A stretch of 64,000 bases of DNA from positions 1-64,000 of the forward strand of contig UQGG01000030.1 in NCBI GenBank assembly GCA_900540475.1, in the 5' to 3' direction. The notes beneath the pieces are model-generated. The model was not told the origin of the DNA. It did no database searches and saw only the letters and a program-made list of their open reading frames with translations. The DNA comes from an uncultured Robinsoniella sp. Its GTDB lineage: Bacteria; Bacillota; Clostridia; Lachnospirales; Lachnospiraceae. The position numbers were made by a program, and so were the translations under genes. Positions 43,521 to 53,600 of this stretch are shown here, piece by piece (position 1 is the first letter of the stretch; every line of letters begins with the position of its first letter).

Positions 43521-44588
43521 ATGATCGGAATCGAAATGACAGGCAATAGTATTCATATTGTATCCGGATCCCTGACAGGAAAAGGTGTCAGAATATCAGA
43601 TGCATTCAGCATACCTACTCCATGGGGGGCACTTAGAAATGGTTATATAAAAAATGCCAAAGGATTAGCAGGGGAATTAAAGGGTGTATTGTTGGATCAC
43701 AATCTTATTAAGGAAAAACAAATTTGTTTTGTTGTAGATGGAACAGCATTAAAGAGGAAAGAAGTAGAAGTACCTGTTGAAAAACGGGAAATTGTATTAC
43801 AGATAATGCAAAGAGAAATGGGAGAATTGATTGCCGATGAGGACCATGTTATTGATTACATAGTAAAAGAAGTTTTTAAAAAAAATAGTAAGAAGTATAT
43901 GAGATGCGTATTATATGCTATTCCTAAAATTTTTTTGAGAGATTATATGGGACTTTGTGAAGAAAGCAGTTTAAATCTAAAAAATATAGATACTTTAAAT
44001 GAATCCATTATAAAACAATTGGATAAAAAAGACAAAGGCATAATAAAAGAACAAATCACTGTTTCAATGAAAAAGAAAAAAGTGAAAAAAACAAATAAAA
44101 AGAAAACTGAGTCAATTGACAACTTTGAGGTTGAATCAGAGGCTGAAACCGAAAAGTATAAACGTGTTAGCATTGAGGGGCAGGTGAAATTATGGATAGG
44201 GTTATATTATGAAAAAATCAAGATAATGACAAATGGAATTGATGGTGATATTTTTACAAAGACAATCATGTTGGAAGGATTAAATGTGAATCTTGGTGAA
44301 GATACAGAATATGAATCCGAAATTGAAGCTGAAAAAAACATGATGATTCTTTATATCAAGGAGATCAAACAGTTTATTGCATTTCAGAAAAGTGTTTTAC
44401 CGGATCAGCCTGTAGAAAGTATTTATCTGTATGGAGAATTTTCTATGCTTGCTAAAATGTGTGAGTTGACAGAGGCTATGGTAGATCTTCCAACTACTTT
44501 TATCAGTATTCCCAAAGCAGTTAAGGGAATATCCAATACAGATTATCCTAAGTACGCTGGGGCAATTGGCTGCCTGTTAAGGAGTTAA
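43521..44588 (+). CDS. pilM: PilM-like actin-fold pilus protein
   Basis: A 355-residue cytoplasmic protein resembling PilM: IGIEMTGNSIHIV at the start, VDGTALKRKEVEVP, and the C-terminal region YLYGEFSMLAKMCELTEAM and YAGAIGCLLRS. It couples the motor to PilN and PilO. A strongly basic insert near residues 175-195 (KKKKVKKTNKKKTE) interrupts the middle and is unusual. GGAGG precedes the ATG. Position before the PilN- and PilO-like genes supports the call. Confidence 0.85.
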   Translation: MIGIEMTGNSIHIVSGSLTGKGVRISDAFSIPTPWGALRNGYIKNAKGLAGELKGVLLDHNLIKEKQICFVVDGTALKRKEVEVPVEKREIVLQIMQREMGELIADEDHVIDYIVKEVFKKNSKKYMRCVLYAIPKIFLRDYMGLCEESSLNLKNIDTLNESIIKQLDKKDKGIIKEQITVSMKKKKVKKTNKKKTESIDNFEVESEAETEKYKRVSIEGQVKLWIGLYYEKIKIMTNGIDGDIFTKTIMLEGLNVNLGEDTEYESEIEAEKNMMILYIKEIKQFIAFQKSVLPDQPVESIYLYGEFSMLAKMCELTEAMVDLPTTFISIPKAVKGISNTDYPKYAGAIGCLLRS

Positions 44589-44592
44589 AAAT

Positions 44593-45282
44593 ATGAGAAT
44601 AAATCAAAGGGACAGGGATATTAATTTTTATATTAGCTTACATGAAAGTGAAAATCCGGAAAAATTAAAAGCGCGTCGCTCAAGTAATGCAGTATTTCTT
44701 GTATGTGCATTAATGTTGGGCGGAGTTATGGTTATTTATGCGTTGGCATGGAATCAAAATCTACAGGTAGAGCGGCAAATCGCTAGTACTCGGGCGTATA
44801 TACAGGATGAAAATAATCTGAAGCAGTATAATGAAAAACTGGCAATAAAGGCGAAGGCAAAGAAGATTGAAGATTACAACAATGCTTCTGTGCGATATTT
44901 AAAACAGTTAGAAAATAGTGCCCGTTTTTCAAATAAGTGGGTTGATTTTTTTTCTACAGAAATGGCTAAGACAATTGGAGGCGAAAGCGAGATTATTAGT
45001 TATAGCTATTCAGGAAATATACTTTCTTTACAATGTAGAACATATGATGAAAAAAATCCAAAATTATTTGCCCAGCATTTAAGTGAGATGAAAAAGATAG
45101 ACGGCACAATAATGTTTTCAGATATTGAATATACAGGTTTTGATTATCAAAAGGGAAGCTTTGGTGAAATGACTTATAATTTTGACCTAAAGATTACACT
45201 TTGGCAGGTAGAATCTGCTACCACAGAAGTTTTCCAACCAGAAGTAGCAGAAACATCAAATCAAACAGAGTCTGAACAGTAG
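44593..45282 (+). CDS. pilN: PilN-like assembly protein
   Basis: A 229-residue bitopic protein. The N-terminus INQRDRDINFYI resembles the PilM-binding segment of PilN; a membrane helix lies at about 36-57, then a coiled coil (about 60-105) and a ferredoxin-like domain. Called from its order between PilM and PilO; sequence alone would not decide. Confidence 0.78.
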   Translation: MRINQRDRDINFYISLHESENPEKLKARRSSNAVFLVCALMLGGVMVIYALAWNQNLQVERQIASTRAYIQDENNLKQYNEKLAIKAKAKKIEDYNNASVRYLKQLENSARFSNKWVDFFSTEMAKTIGGESEIISYSYSGNILSLQCRTYDEKNPKLFAQHLSEMKKIDGTIMFSDIEYTGFDYQKGSFGEMTYNFDLKITLWQVESATTEVFQPEVAETSNQTESEQ

Positions 45283-45299
45283 AAAAGGGGGATTAAATA

Positions 45300-45971
45300 A
45301 TGAATTTTTCTGTCACTGAAAGTCAAAAAAAGCTTATTATGCTTCTTTTTACAATTATGTTCAGCGTCTTGATCATTACCTTGGGGGTACAATCAGTCTA
45401 CGACAAAATCAAAGTAAATAAGGAAGAACTGACAACATTAAAAGATCAAGAAGATGGGATTCGTGGAGTTATTGAAGATGTTACAATTGAGTCAAATTAT
45501 GAAAAGTTAAAAAAAGAAAGTAAGATGACTTTTGAACAGAATTACAAGAGTTTTAAAGCAAATGAAAAAATTGAAGAAATAGTTACCGGATTGGGACTGA
45601 AACTGAACGCAATTAGTATTACACCTTATGTAGGTGTGGATTCGGTTACTTATGAACAAAGTATTGTGCAACCTAAAAGTAGGAAAGAATATACAGAAAT
45701 GCAGACAGATATGTCAGGAGAATTAATGAATCTTTTTTTGGTTTCACAAATATCAATTAGGTTAGAGGTTAATGATGATCAGTGTTTACAAGTAATTAAT
45801 GCTATCAATAATATACCTCCGGAAGGTTTGGGCGAAAACAATATAGAACGATACTGTCTTCAGATACCTTCTGTTGACTATGAACCCCAGGGAGATGTAG
45901 TACGGGAAGTGTCATTTCTGGTAAACATGTATGGTATGACACCGCCGCCTATTGAGGAGGAAGCTCAGTGA
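45300..45971 (+). CDS. pilO: PilO-like assembly protein
   Basis: A 223-residue bitopic protein: membrane helix at about 11-32, coiled coil (35-85), then an alpha/beta domain ending in a Pro/Glu-rich tail. It would pair with the PilN-like protein outside the membrane. AAGGGGG precedes the ATG. The prepilin peptidase gene starts inside its stop codon. Confidence 0.76.
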   Translation: MNFSVTESQKKLIMLLFTIMFSVLIITLGVQSVYDKIKVNKEELTTLKDQEDGIRGVIEDVTIESNYEKLKKESKMTFEQNYKSFKANEKIEEIVTGLGLKLNAISITPYVGVDSVTYEQSIVQPKSRKEYTEMQTDMSGELMNLFLVSQISIRLEVNDDQCLQVINAINNIPPEGLGENNIERYCLQIPSVDYEPQGDVVREVSFLVNMYGMTPPPIEEEAQ

Positions 45972-46726
45972 TTGATTTAAGTTATATCATTTTATACGCA
46001 GTAATTGCAGGAATTATAGTAGGCAGTTTTTTGAATGTATGTATATACAGAATACCCAGAGAGATTTCTGTGAATGGAAATCATGGTAGATCTATGTGTA
46101 CGGAATGTAAAAAAACATTGAGATGGTTCGATTTGATTCCGGTTATCAGTTATTGTATTTTGGGAGGAAAATGCAGATTTTGTAAAAAGCATATATCTCT
46201 TCGTTATCCGGTTATCGAACTTTTAAACGGAATTTTATGGGGGTTCGCAGCTTATATTTGGGGAAAGAGTTGGAATACAGTTTTATACTGTATTTTCTTT
46301 TCTGTTTTGATTATAGTCTGTATGATTGACTGGGATACAATGGAAATTCCTTATCGGTTTGAATTTATTATATTTGGGCTTGGAGTGGTATCTGTTCTAA
46401 TTAATGGCACAGGAAGTATATTAGATCAAATCGTTGGTATTTTTGCAATCAGCGTGCCTATGATTCTCATAACTTTGTTATGTGGAGGATTTGGAGGAGG
46501 AGACATTCAACTGATGGCAGTTTCGGGTTTTTTGCTGGGGTGGAAAGCTAACATAGTTGCAATGTTAACAGCGGTGATTATAGCAGGAATATATGGGATT
46601 GTAGTTATCATTCATAAGAAAAAAAGAAAATTGAAAATACCTTTTGGTCCATTTCTATCATTTGGTCTTATATTTGCTTCCATCTGGGGAAATAAGATTT
46701 TTGAATGGTATATCGGATTATATTAA
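45968..46726 (+). CDS. pilD: Type IV prepilin peptidase / N-methylase
   Basis: A 252-residue polytopic aspartyl protease. The zinc-binding C44-x2-C47 and C69-x2-C72 belong to the N-methylase domain; the catalytic aspartates lie in MIDWDTMEIP (about 121-123) and GGFGGGDIQLMA (about 178). It cuts prepilins after the KKG or KRG leader and methylates the new N-terminus. It starts with GTG overlapping the pilO stop (GTGA). It is the expected processor of the major, minor and giant prepilins in this window. Confidence 0.95.
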   Translation: MIDLSYIILYAVIAGIIVGSFLNVCIYRIPREISVNGNHGRSMCTECKKTLRWFDLIPVISYCILGGKCRFCKKHISLRYPVIELLNGILWGFAAYIWGKSWNTVLYCIFFSVLIIVCMIDWDTMEIPYRFEFIIFGLGVVSVLINGTGSILDQIVGIFAISVPMILITLLCGGFGGGDIQLMAVSGFLLGWKANIVAMLTAVIIAGIYGIVVIIHKKKRKLKIPFGPFLSFGLIFASIWGNKIFEWYIGLY

Positions 46727-46739
46727 AGGAGACAAATTT

Positions 46740-48434
46740 ATGGATAATGAACAAAATAAAAGTTTGGAAATGATACTGGTTAAAATGGGGCTTTTGAATG
46801 AAGAGGGTTTACTAAAAGCAGTAGAAGCAAAAAAAATAAGTCCCCAAAAAACCTTGAGTACCATACTATTAGAAAAAAATATTATATCTGAATTTGATTA
46901 TATCCGTGCTATGGGAGTTAAGTATAATTTGCCTCTAGTTAATCTTGCTGCACAGAAAATATCTCCGGCGATCCTGCGATATATATCAGAAGAAGATGCA
47001 AAAAAAAATGTAATTATACCTGTACATGAAACAGAATACTTACTTCATGTTGCAACAGACAATCCTTTTAAACAGGTACTATTTGAAAAACTCAGTCAAC
47101 TTTGCGGTAAGCAGGTCTCTGTTTTGCTGGCAACCAAAAATGATATTGAAGAAGCAATCAGGCAAAACTATATTCAGCAAAGTGTAAATAATATTATGGC
47201 ACGGATAGAGGAGGAATTTGGAAAAGGAGAAGAGACAGAGGAAGAGATCTTTACATTTGATGATAGTCTTCAAAATGATTCAATTGTGAAAGCGGTAGGG
47301 GTAATTCTGGAACAGGGTTATCAGAGGAAGGCAAGTGATATTCATATTGAGCCTATTGAAAATTATGTGACTGTCAGACTTCGAATTGACGGCGAACTAA
47401 TAGAAACTATGTCCTTTGCAAAAACAGCATTTGGACATCTGCTAAGCCGATTTAAGGTTCTTGGTGGGCTGGATATTGCAGAGAAACGTTTGCCTCAGGA
47501 TGGAAGGATGAATGTTCTTTTAGATGGAGAAAAGGTGAATATGAGAATATCTACGCTCCCTACTATATTTGGTGAGAAGATTGTTATCCGTATTCTTGGA
47601 ACGAGTAATCCGGAAGATATCCTGGGGATAGAAGATCTGCATATGGGACTGAATCAACCTAAATTTGAAAAAACATTAAATGCTCCAAATGGAATTGTAT
47701 TAATTACGGGACCTACTGGCAGTGGAAAGACAACTACAGTATACGCGGCACTAAAAATGTTAGCAAAATCCACTATAAATGTAATAACAGTAGAGGATCC
47801 GGTAGAGAAGATTTTGCCCCACATTAATCAGGTACAGGTAAATACAAAAAGCGGGCTTACTTTTGCTACGGGACTTCGTTCTATTCTCAGACAGGATCCG
47901 GATATAGTAATGATAGGCGAAATTCGTGATGCGGAAACAGCCGAAATTGGAGCAAGAGCAGCGATAACTGGTCATCTGGTTATTGCAACTATGCATACAA
48001 ATGATGCAGCGTCTGCATTTATGCGCTTGATCGATATGGGGGTGGAACCGTATATGGTTGCATCCTCAATTGTCTGCGTGGTAGCACAGAGACTTGTAAA
48101 AAAAATCTGTAAATATTGTAAGGAAGAGTATGCTCCAGAACCGGAGGAGTTGGTGGAGTGGGAAGGAGAACTACCTGAAAAATTACATCATGGAAGGGGA
48201 TGCCCAATGTGTAATAATACTGGATATCTTGGCAGAATGGCAGTTTATGAGATTGTAGAGATGGACAATAAAGTAAAAAGATTTGTTGTACAAAAGGCTG
48301 AGAGTTATGTCATTAAAGAATACCTTAAGGAGGAAAAGGGATTTCTTGATTTGGGACTTCATATGCAGGAATTAGTGAAACAAGGCATAACTACTACACA
48401 GGAATTGAAAAAAATAAAAACATCATTAGATTAA
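46740..48434 (+). CDS. pilB: Pilus assembly ATPase PilB
   Basis: A 564-residue GspE/PilB hexameric ATPase that powers extension. The N-terminal domain (about 1-150) resembles the MshEN/GSPII_E-N domain, but the RLG and terminal Gln of the c-di-GMP-binding motif are not kept (TLSTILLEKNIISEFDYI), so c-di-GMP binding is doubtful. Walker A GPTGSGKTTT is near 324, the Asp box and Walker B IVMIGEIRD near 388, and a tetracysteine zinc site (CKYC...CPMC) near 460-485. ATG 46740 follows AAAGGAGAC by seven bases. Confidence 0.95.
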   Translation: MDNEQNKSLEMILVKMGLLNEEGLLKAVEAKKISPQKTLSTILLEKNIISEFDYIRAMGVKYNLPLVNLAAQKISPAILRYISEEDAKKNVIIPVHETEYLLHVATDNPFKQVLFEKLSQLCGKQVSVLLATKNDIEEAIRQNYIQQSVNNIMARIEEEFGKGEETEEEIFTFDDSLQNDSIVKAVGVILEQGYQRKASDIHIEPIENYVTVRLRIDGELIETMSFAKTAFGHLLSRFKVLGGLDIAEKRLPQDGRMNVLLDGEKVNMRISTLPTIFGEKIVIRILGTSNPEDILGIEDLHMGLNQPKFEKTLNAPNGIVLITGPTGSGKTTTVYAALKMLAKSTINVITVEDPVEKILPHINQVQVNTKSGLTFATGLRSILRQDPDIVMIGEIRDAETAEIGARAAITGHLVIATMHTNDAASAFMRLIDMGVEPYMVASSIVCVVAQRLVKKICKYCKEEYAPEPEELVEWEGELPEKLHHGRGCPMCNNTGYLGRMAVYEIVEMDNKVKRFVVQKAESYVIKEYLKEEKGFLDLGLHMQELVKQGITTTQELKKIKTSLD

Positions 48435-48448
48435 AAGGGGTTGGAATC

Positions 48449-49531
48449 ATGAATAACGAAATTGAAAAAAGGCAGATAATTGATATTCTTCTGGAAACAT
48501 GCAGGGACTGGAAAGTATCAGATCTACATTTTACAAAAGGACTTCCACCTATTATGCGCATTCATGGAAGCCTAGAAAAAATGAAAGAAGTAGGCATTTT
48601 AAATGAAAATCAGATACGGGCATTGGCAGATTCTATGTTGGTACAAGTGAAAAAAAGATATGCATTTGGTCAGGATGTGGATTTTTGTTATGTTTCTTCA
48701 GATGGTAATCGTAACCGTGTGAATATTTACACGCAATATGGAAGCCCTGGCATAGCAATACGTTTGCTAAATGATACTATACCTACAATGGATGAATTGA
48801 ATCTTCCTGAATTATTTAAAAAACTTGCTATGTATCCGAGAGGGCTTCTACTGGTAACCGGACCAACTGGAAGTGGTAAGTCAACGACATTGGCATCAAT
48901 CATTAATTATATCAATATGAATAAACAATGCCACATTTTAACCTTTGAAGATCCTATCGAGTACAAGCATGAACATAAAAGATCTATGGTTAATCAAAGG
49001 GAAGTGGGGAGAGATGTAGATACATTTGCAGGTGCTTTAAAGAGTGCTCTTCGAGAAGATCCCGATGTGATTCAAGTTGGAGAAATGCGTGATCTGGAAA
49101 CTACTTCTGCTGCAATTACGGCAGCAGAGACTGGGCATTATGTTCTTTCTACATTACATACGACTGGAGCAGCCAGCACCCTGGACCGTATTATTGACCA
49201 GTATCCGGCAAGCCAGCAAGATGAGGTCAGAATTCTTTTGGCACAGGTATTAAGAGGGGTAATTACCCAGACTTTAATCCCGAAAGCAGATGGTACAGGG
49301 CGAATAGCTGCATTTGAAATCTTATTGTGCAATGATGCCGTATCAAATATGATACGTGAAAATAAGTGTCATCAGATTGCATCCGTATTGCAGACTGGTC
49401 AGAAGGCAGGAATGCAGTCATTGGATTTTCATATAGCGAAATTAATACAGACAAATATTATTACTTACGATGCAGGTATTGAACGGTGCGTTGACAAGCA
49501 AATGGTTAACAAATATCTGGTTAATAAGTAA
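48449..49531 (+). CDS. pilT: Pilus retraction ATPase PilT
   Basis: A 360-residue twitching-motility ATPase. Walker A GPTGSGKSTT is near 138, the Asp box in TFEDPIEY, Walker B in DVIQVGEMRD, and the His box in LSTLHTTGAASTLDRIID. Its presence next to PilB implies that the pili can retract. The short C-terminus keeps AFEILLCNDAVSNMIRE. Preceded by AAAGGGG. Confidence 0.95.
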   Translation: MNNEIEKRQIIDILLETCRDWKVSDLHFTKGLPPIMRIHGSLEKMKEVGILNENQIRALADSMLVQVKKRYAFGQDVDFCYVSSDGNRNRVNIYTQYGSPGIAIRLLNDTIPTMDELNLPELFKKLAMYPRGLLLVTGPTGSGKSTTLASIINYINMNKQCHILTFEDPIEYKHEHKRSMVNQREVGRDVDTFAGALKSALREDPDVIQVGEMRDLETTSAAITAAETGHYVLSTLHTTGAASTLDRIIDQYPASQQDEVRILLAQVLRGVITQTLIPKADGTGRIAAFEILLCNDAVSNMIRENKCHQIASVLQTGQKAGMQSLDFHIAKLIQTNIITYDAGIERCVDKQMVNKYLVNK

Positions 49532-49804
49532 AAAAACGTTCATATTTGATTTTTGAGTTATTAAATTAATGGTTTTATGTCGAAAAAACAACCTTTTAAT
49601 ACATAGACAATTAAAACATTACACTTTGTAAGCGATTGAATACAAAAATGGTAAAAAATCTGTTTTTTTTGTTATTTTATATGAGTAGCTGGCAGTAATA
49701 ATTTACTGAAGCAGAAAAAGTATCTGAAAAGAAAATGGAGGGAGGAAAAAAATAAAGAATAACAGATACAAACGATTATAAATTAAAAAAACGGAGGATA
49801 AGAA
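49532..49804 (+). promoter_or_regulatory. Major pilin leader region
   Basis: A 273-base AT-rich gap before the major pilin gene, probably with its own promoter, though no box pair is convincing. It holds a free, very strong ribosome-like site GGAGGGAGG (49740-49748) that has no long reading frame after it, and then the real site GGAGG (49793-49797) before the ATG. No riboswitch, including either c-di-GMP class, was recognised. Confidence 0.45.
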
Positions 49805-50401
49805 ATGCAAAAATTAAGAGAAAAATTTAGGAACAAAAAAGGTTTCACATTGGTTGAAATGATCGTAGTATTAGCAATTATTGGTATATTAATTGCTTTA
49901 GTTGCACCTAATGTTGCAAGAATTATTAAAGATGGTCAGGAAACAGCTGACTCAGCAAGAGCGAAAAACTTTATGACATCAGCTCAGGCATTTGCTACAC
50001 GTAATGTAGCAGCTGGACGTGCTATTGATAATACAGGTGGTACTCTGTATGCAGGTACAACAGTTTATACAGTTAAGCTTGATAGTACTGATATGGATGA
50101 TAACTTATTGACATTCTTTAGTGTAGTTCCTGTGTCACCGGCTACTACTGTTCCGGCAAAAGATCATTTTATTGCAGCCGGCGGAGATGCATATTTTACC
50201 CCGAATGATTTAAAAGGCACTGATGAGATCTACTTATATATTACAAGCGAAGGTGCTATTATGGGTGCAGTATATGCTAATGGTGGAGTTGTAAAAGGTG
50301 TTTCAGGTGTATCACCAGATACAGCAGTAACAGAGTTTAATACAGCAACAATGAGAAATGGTACTATTGACGCTTCGGGTGAAATTACAGTTGCACCATA
50401 A
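49805..50401 (+). CDS. pilA: Major type IV pilin
   Basis: A 198-residue prepilin: leader MQKLREKFRNKKG, then FTLVEMIVVLAIIGILIALVAP with Glu at +5, a long helix (RIIKDGQETADSARAKNFMTSAQAFA) and a beta-rich globular part of about 120 residues. No cysteine pair is present, so the D-loop is not disulfide-closed, as in other clostridial pilins. It has its own leader and an exceptional hairpin after its stop, both signs of high expression. Confidence 0.94.
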   Translation: MQKLREKFRNKKGFTLVEMIVVLAIIGILIALVAPNVARIIKDGQETADSARAKNFMTSAQAFATRNVAAGRAIDNTGGTLYAGTTVYTVKLDSTDMDDNLLTFFSVVPVSPATTVPAKDHFIAAGGDAYFTPNDLKGTDEIYLYITSEGAIMGAVYANGGVVKGVSGVSPDTAVTEFNTATMRNGTIDASGEITVAP

Positions 50402-50431
50402 GGAATAATACATAGACATTTATATCATAAC

Positions 50432-50552
50432 AGCAGGAGACTTCTGGCGCAACACCCAGAAGTCACTTGCTGGCTTTAAATGAATGTTTCGCAAATCTTC
50501 CCCTTTCTCCCTGTACAACGGGGAGGGCGGAGCATTCATTTAAAGCCAGCAA
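50432..50552 (+). promoter_or_regulatory. Strong RNA hairpins between pilA and the giant prepilin gene
   Basis: GACTTCTGG (50439-50447) pairs with CCAGAAGTC (50456-50464). Then a perfect 20-bp inverted repeat spans 50467-50486 and 50533-50552, with a smaller CCCC/GGGG-type hairpin inside. No T-run follows, so this is not a standard terminator. The first hairpin, if extended outward (AGCA/TTGCT), would use bases 50467-50471 that also belong to the large stem, so the two could compete. It may protect the pilA mRNA and limit read-through into the giant gene. Confidence 0.6.
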
Positions 50553-50638
50553 CTCAAGTGTAACAAAATGGCATGTGACAGAAATTATCAGCATCTAAAA
50601 AATGCAGCGCTGACTGCTTTGAAAGGAGGTGACTGTAT

Positions 50639-53600
50639 ATGATGCCATTTATGCACAGGTACAAGAAAAGGGTTAAAAATAAAAAGGGCTTTACAATTAC
50701 TGAATTAGCCGTAGTTTTAGGTGTGCTTAGTATATTGATTGGAATTGTTGCATTTAATGCAGTGAGAATTGCTAATCAGGCATACATGGCGAGGGCAGAT
50801 GATACTGCTCAGGTAATTTATATGGCGATGCAGTCTTCGCTGACAGATCTGAAAGTTCAGGGCAAGTTTGATGAAGAGTTTTCAAATGCAAACCGGGGAA
50901 CGGAATTCTTTGATGTTCCCGAGGAGGCGATTAAGGGAGGTACTGTGGATGGAATTGATTATCCCGGTGTTACATTTCCTGGTGTTGCTGAAGGCAGTGC
51001 AGATGAGGCCGCAAAAAAACAAGAACTGATCGATTCAAAAAATTTAGTTTACATGGAATTGAGCAAAGATGACTCGGAAGAATCTGCTTTGCTTTACCGT
51101 CTGTTAGAACCTTATATCAGTGATAAGAGTATTCTCGATTACAGCATTCTGGTAGAAGTTAATCTAAATAATAAAACGGTTCGTTGTGCATTTTATTCCG
51201 AACGTACAGACAGCTTATCTTATAATGAAACAAGTTTAAGCGAAAGTGTACTAAAGAGTAAAGAAAATGTACTTCTGAGGGACCGGGGTGCCCTGGAAGA
51301 TAAGAGACAGGGCTACTATGGCGCTCAGGGGATTGGAGAAGCGGAAAATTTAGGGCTTTTGGAGAATGCATATGTAAAAGTTAATAATGATGATATGCTT
51401 ACCATTGAGTGGGGAGAAATCGGTCCGGTAAATGATGCAGGTGGAGTTACCGATGATAAGAGGAAAAAATTCATCAATATGACTTATGATATATCCATTG
51501 TAAATGCTGTGGATACATCGAAGGTTTATTATAAGATAAAAGACGTTACCGCATATAACAGCGGAGATACCTATATAACGCCCGGAAGCACTGTAACTAC
51601 GGAAGCATCCGGTGATGTTCGCGGTCCGATGCCGGTTTACGATCTATATTCTTATGATAAAAATAAAGGCGTGAATAACGCTCTGAAAACGAATTTAATG
51701 GTTCCTTTTTATACGGAAGAACTCCAGGGAGACGGATCAATGAAGAGCTATGACGGTTCTGATCCGACAAGTACCTTCAAACACCGGCTGTCATACTATG
51801 TACCTGCGGATAAAGCAGGAGATAAACAATATGGAGTATTCCGGCTTGTTCTCGACAGCATATCGGATGACAGTGATGATAAATTATCGGTCAATAAAAA
51901 ATATCCCTCAATACCATGGAATGAAAACTTTAAAGTCATAGTAGAAGGAAAGTATAAAGGTGAAGGATTTACCGGATCCATGAATGTTTCATCAGGAGAA
52001 GAAAATGCCTATACGGAAGCAAAGACCGTCAATCCGGCAGAAAACATCTATGTAATGGGTGTGCGTGGCGGTACGGTCTGGGAAGAAGCGAAAGCGTATC
52101 TGGCTAACAGGGAGAACCGGAACTTATCTAATATGTGGTACGGTTTAGGATATGCAAGACACCTGAGTAATCTTCGGTACATACTGAATGATAAAGCAGA
52201 TCCCACAGATCCGGCTTATGTGCAAAGCAAAGCCGGCAATTTCCAGAACTTTATGCTGAATGATGACATTGACTGGAGTTTACAGAAGCTTGGAAGAGAA
52301 GAGGTTTCACAGCCGGGAGGTGGTAACAAAGTATATCACCGGCTGGTAGTGTCAAATGCGTCGGGAAATGATCTGACTACAACAGATGTCTCAAAACTGC
52401 GGATTTTACAGCCCATATCGGCAAATAAACAAAATGCAGCAGAGGCAGACAGAACAGAAGGATTTGAAGGATCATTTACCTCAACGGTTAAAAAAGATAC
52501 TGCCGGGAAAATTGAATACCAGAAAAGGGCGGACGGAACGGACCTTGAATATGAAGTTACGGATTCCCTTGGTGTGACAAAAAAGGAAAAAATCCCGGTT
52601 TATCAAAACTATAAATTATCAAACTTAAAAATAAGCAATACGTATACAGATCCGCTTAATCCAGCAGATTTAGCAAAAAACAATCGCGTGGGACTGTTTG
52701 AAATTATTGGAAAACAGGGAACCATTAAGAACTTTACCATTGAAGGAATCACGGCTTACGGAAAAGATTATGTAGGCAGTGTTGCCGGTGAGTTTCAGGG
52801 ATTTGGTAAGAATATTACACTCCTGAAAAATGAAAAAAATAATTATCACACGAAAATGGTAGAATCAGCAAGCGGCGTGAAAAGTGAAGAGCGCCTGAAG
52901 GATAGCGGCGGAAACGAAATTGTTTTAAAGCCTTACAAATATGAAGCAGCAGATCCAAAATTTAGCGGAAACACGATAAAGGCAGAAGGCAATTATGCCG
53001 GAGGAATCGCAGGTATGCTGACGATTGGAGATCCAGCTGTTATAGGGGATGGAAAATCAGGTGTATTAGTAGATACCGCAAATGGAAATCGTTTTATCAG
53101 TCTGTATGATGGTAAGATTGACGAAGTGAATCAAACCCAGAAGCCTGCCCTTGGAAATGCCAGCCGAAAAGATCTAAATGGTATATCCGTAAAGGCAGAT
53201 AATAATGCCGGAGGAATCGCCGGTGTTGCAGATAAAAAGACAGTCATAACGAAAGCGGTTAACACCGGGGAAGTTACAGCTGAGCAGTATAATGCCGGAG
53301 GAATCGCCGGAAGTATTGAAGAAGGAAGCACTTTTTCCGGACTCGATAAAACCGCAGGTTCAACAGATGAGCAGTATGTTATCCGGAATTACGAGTATGT
53401 TACGGGTACCGGGACGACTGCAGTGAAGACTTACAAAAGTGAATATTCCAATTATGGAATTATTCAGGCTGAAATAAATGCCGGGGGAATTACAGGTTCT
53501 GTAGAGGGACCGTTGAATCCAAAGCAGCATTATGATGTGGTAATAGAAAATACAGCAAATGCCGGTCCGGTGTTGGCAACAGGCAGTTATGCCGGAGGAA

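Noticed and set aside
46740..48434. c-di-GMP-binding MshEN domain in PilB
   Set aside because: The characteristic RLG and final Gln of the binding motif are not conserved in the N-terminal domain.
49532..49804. c-di-GMP riboswitch upstream of the pilin gene
   Set aside because: Clostridial pilus genes often have one, but no conserved core of either class was found here or in 36292-36640.
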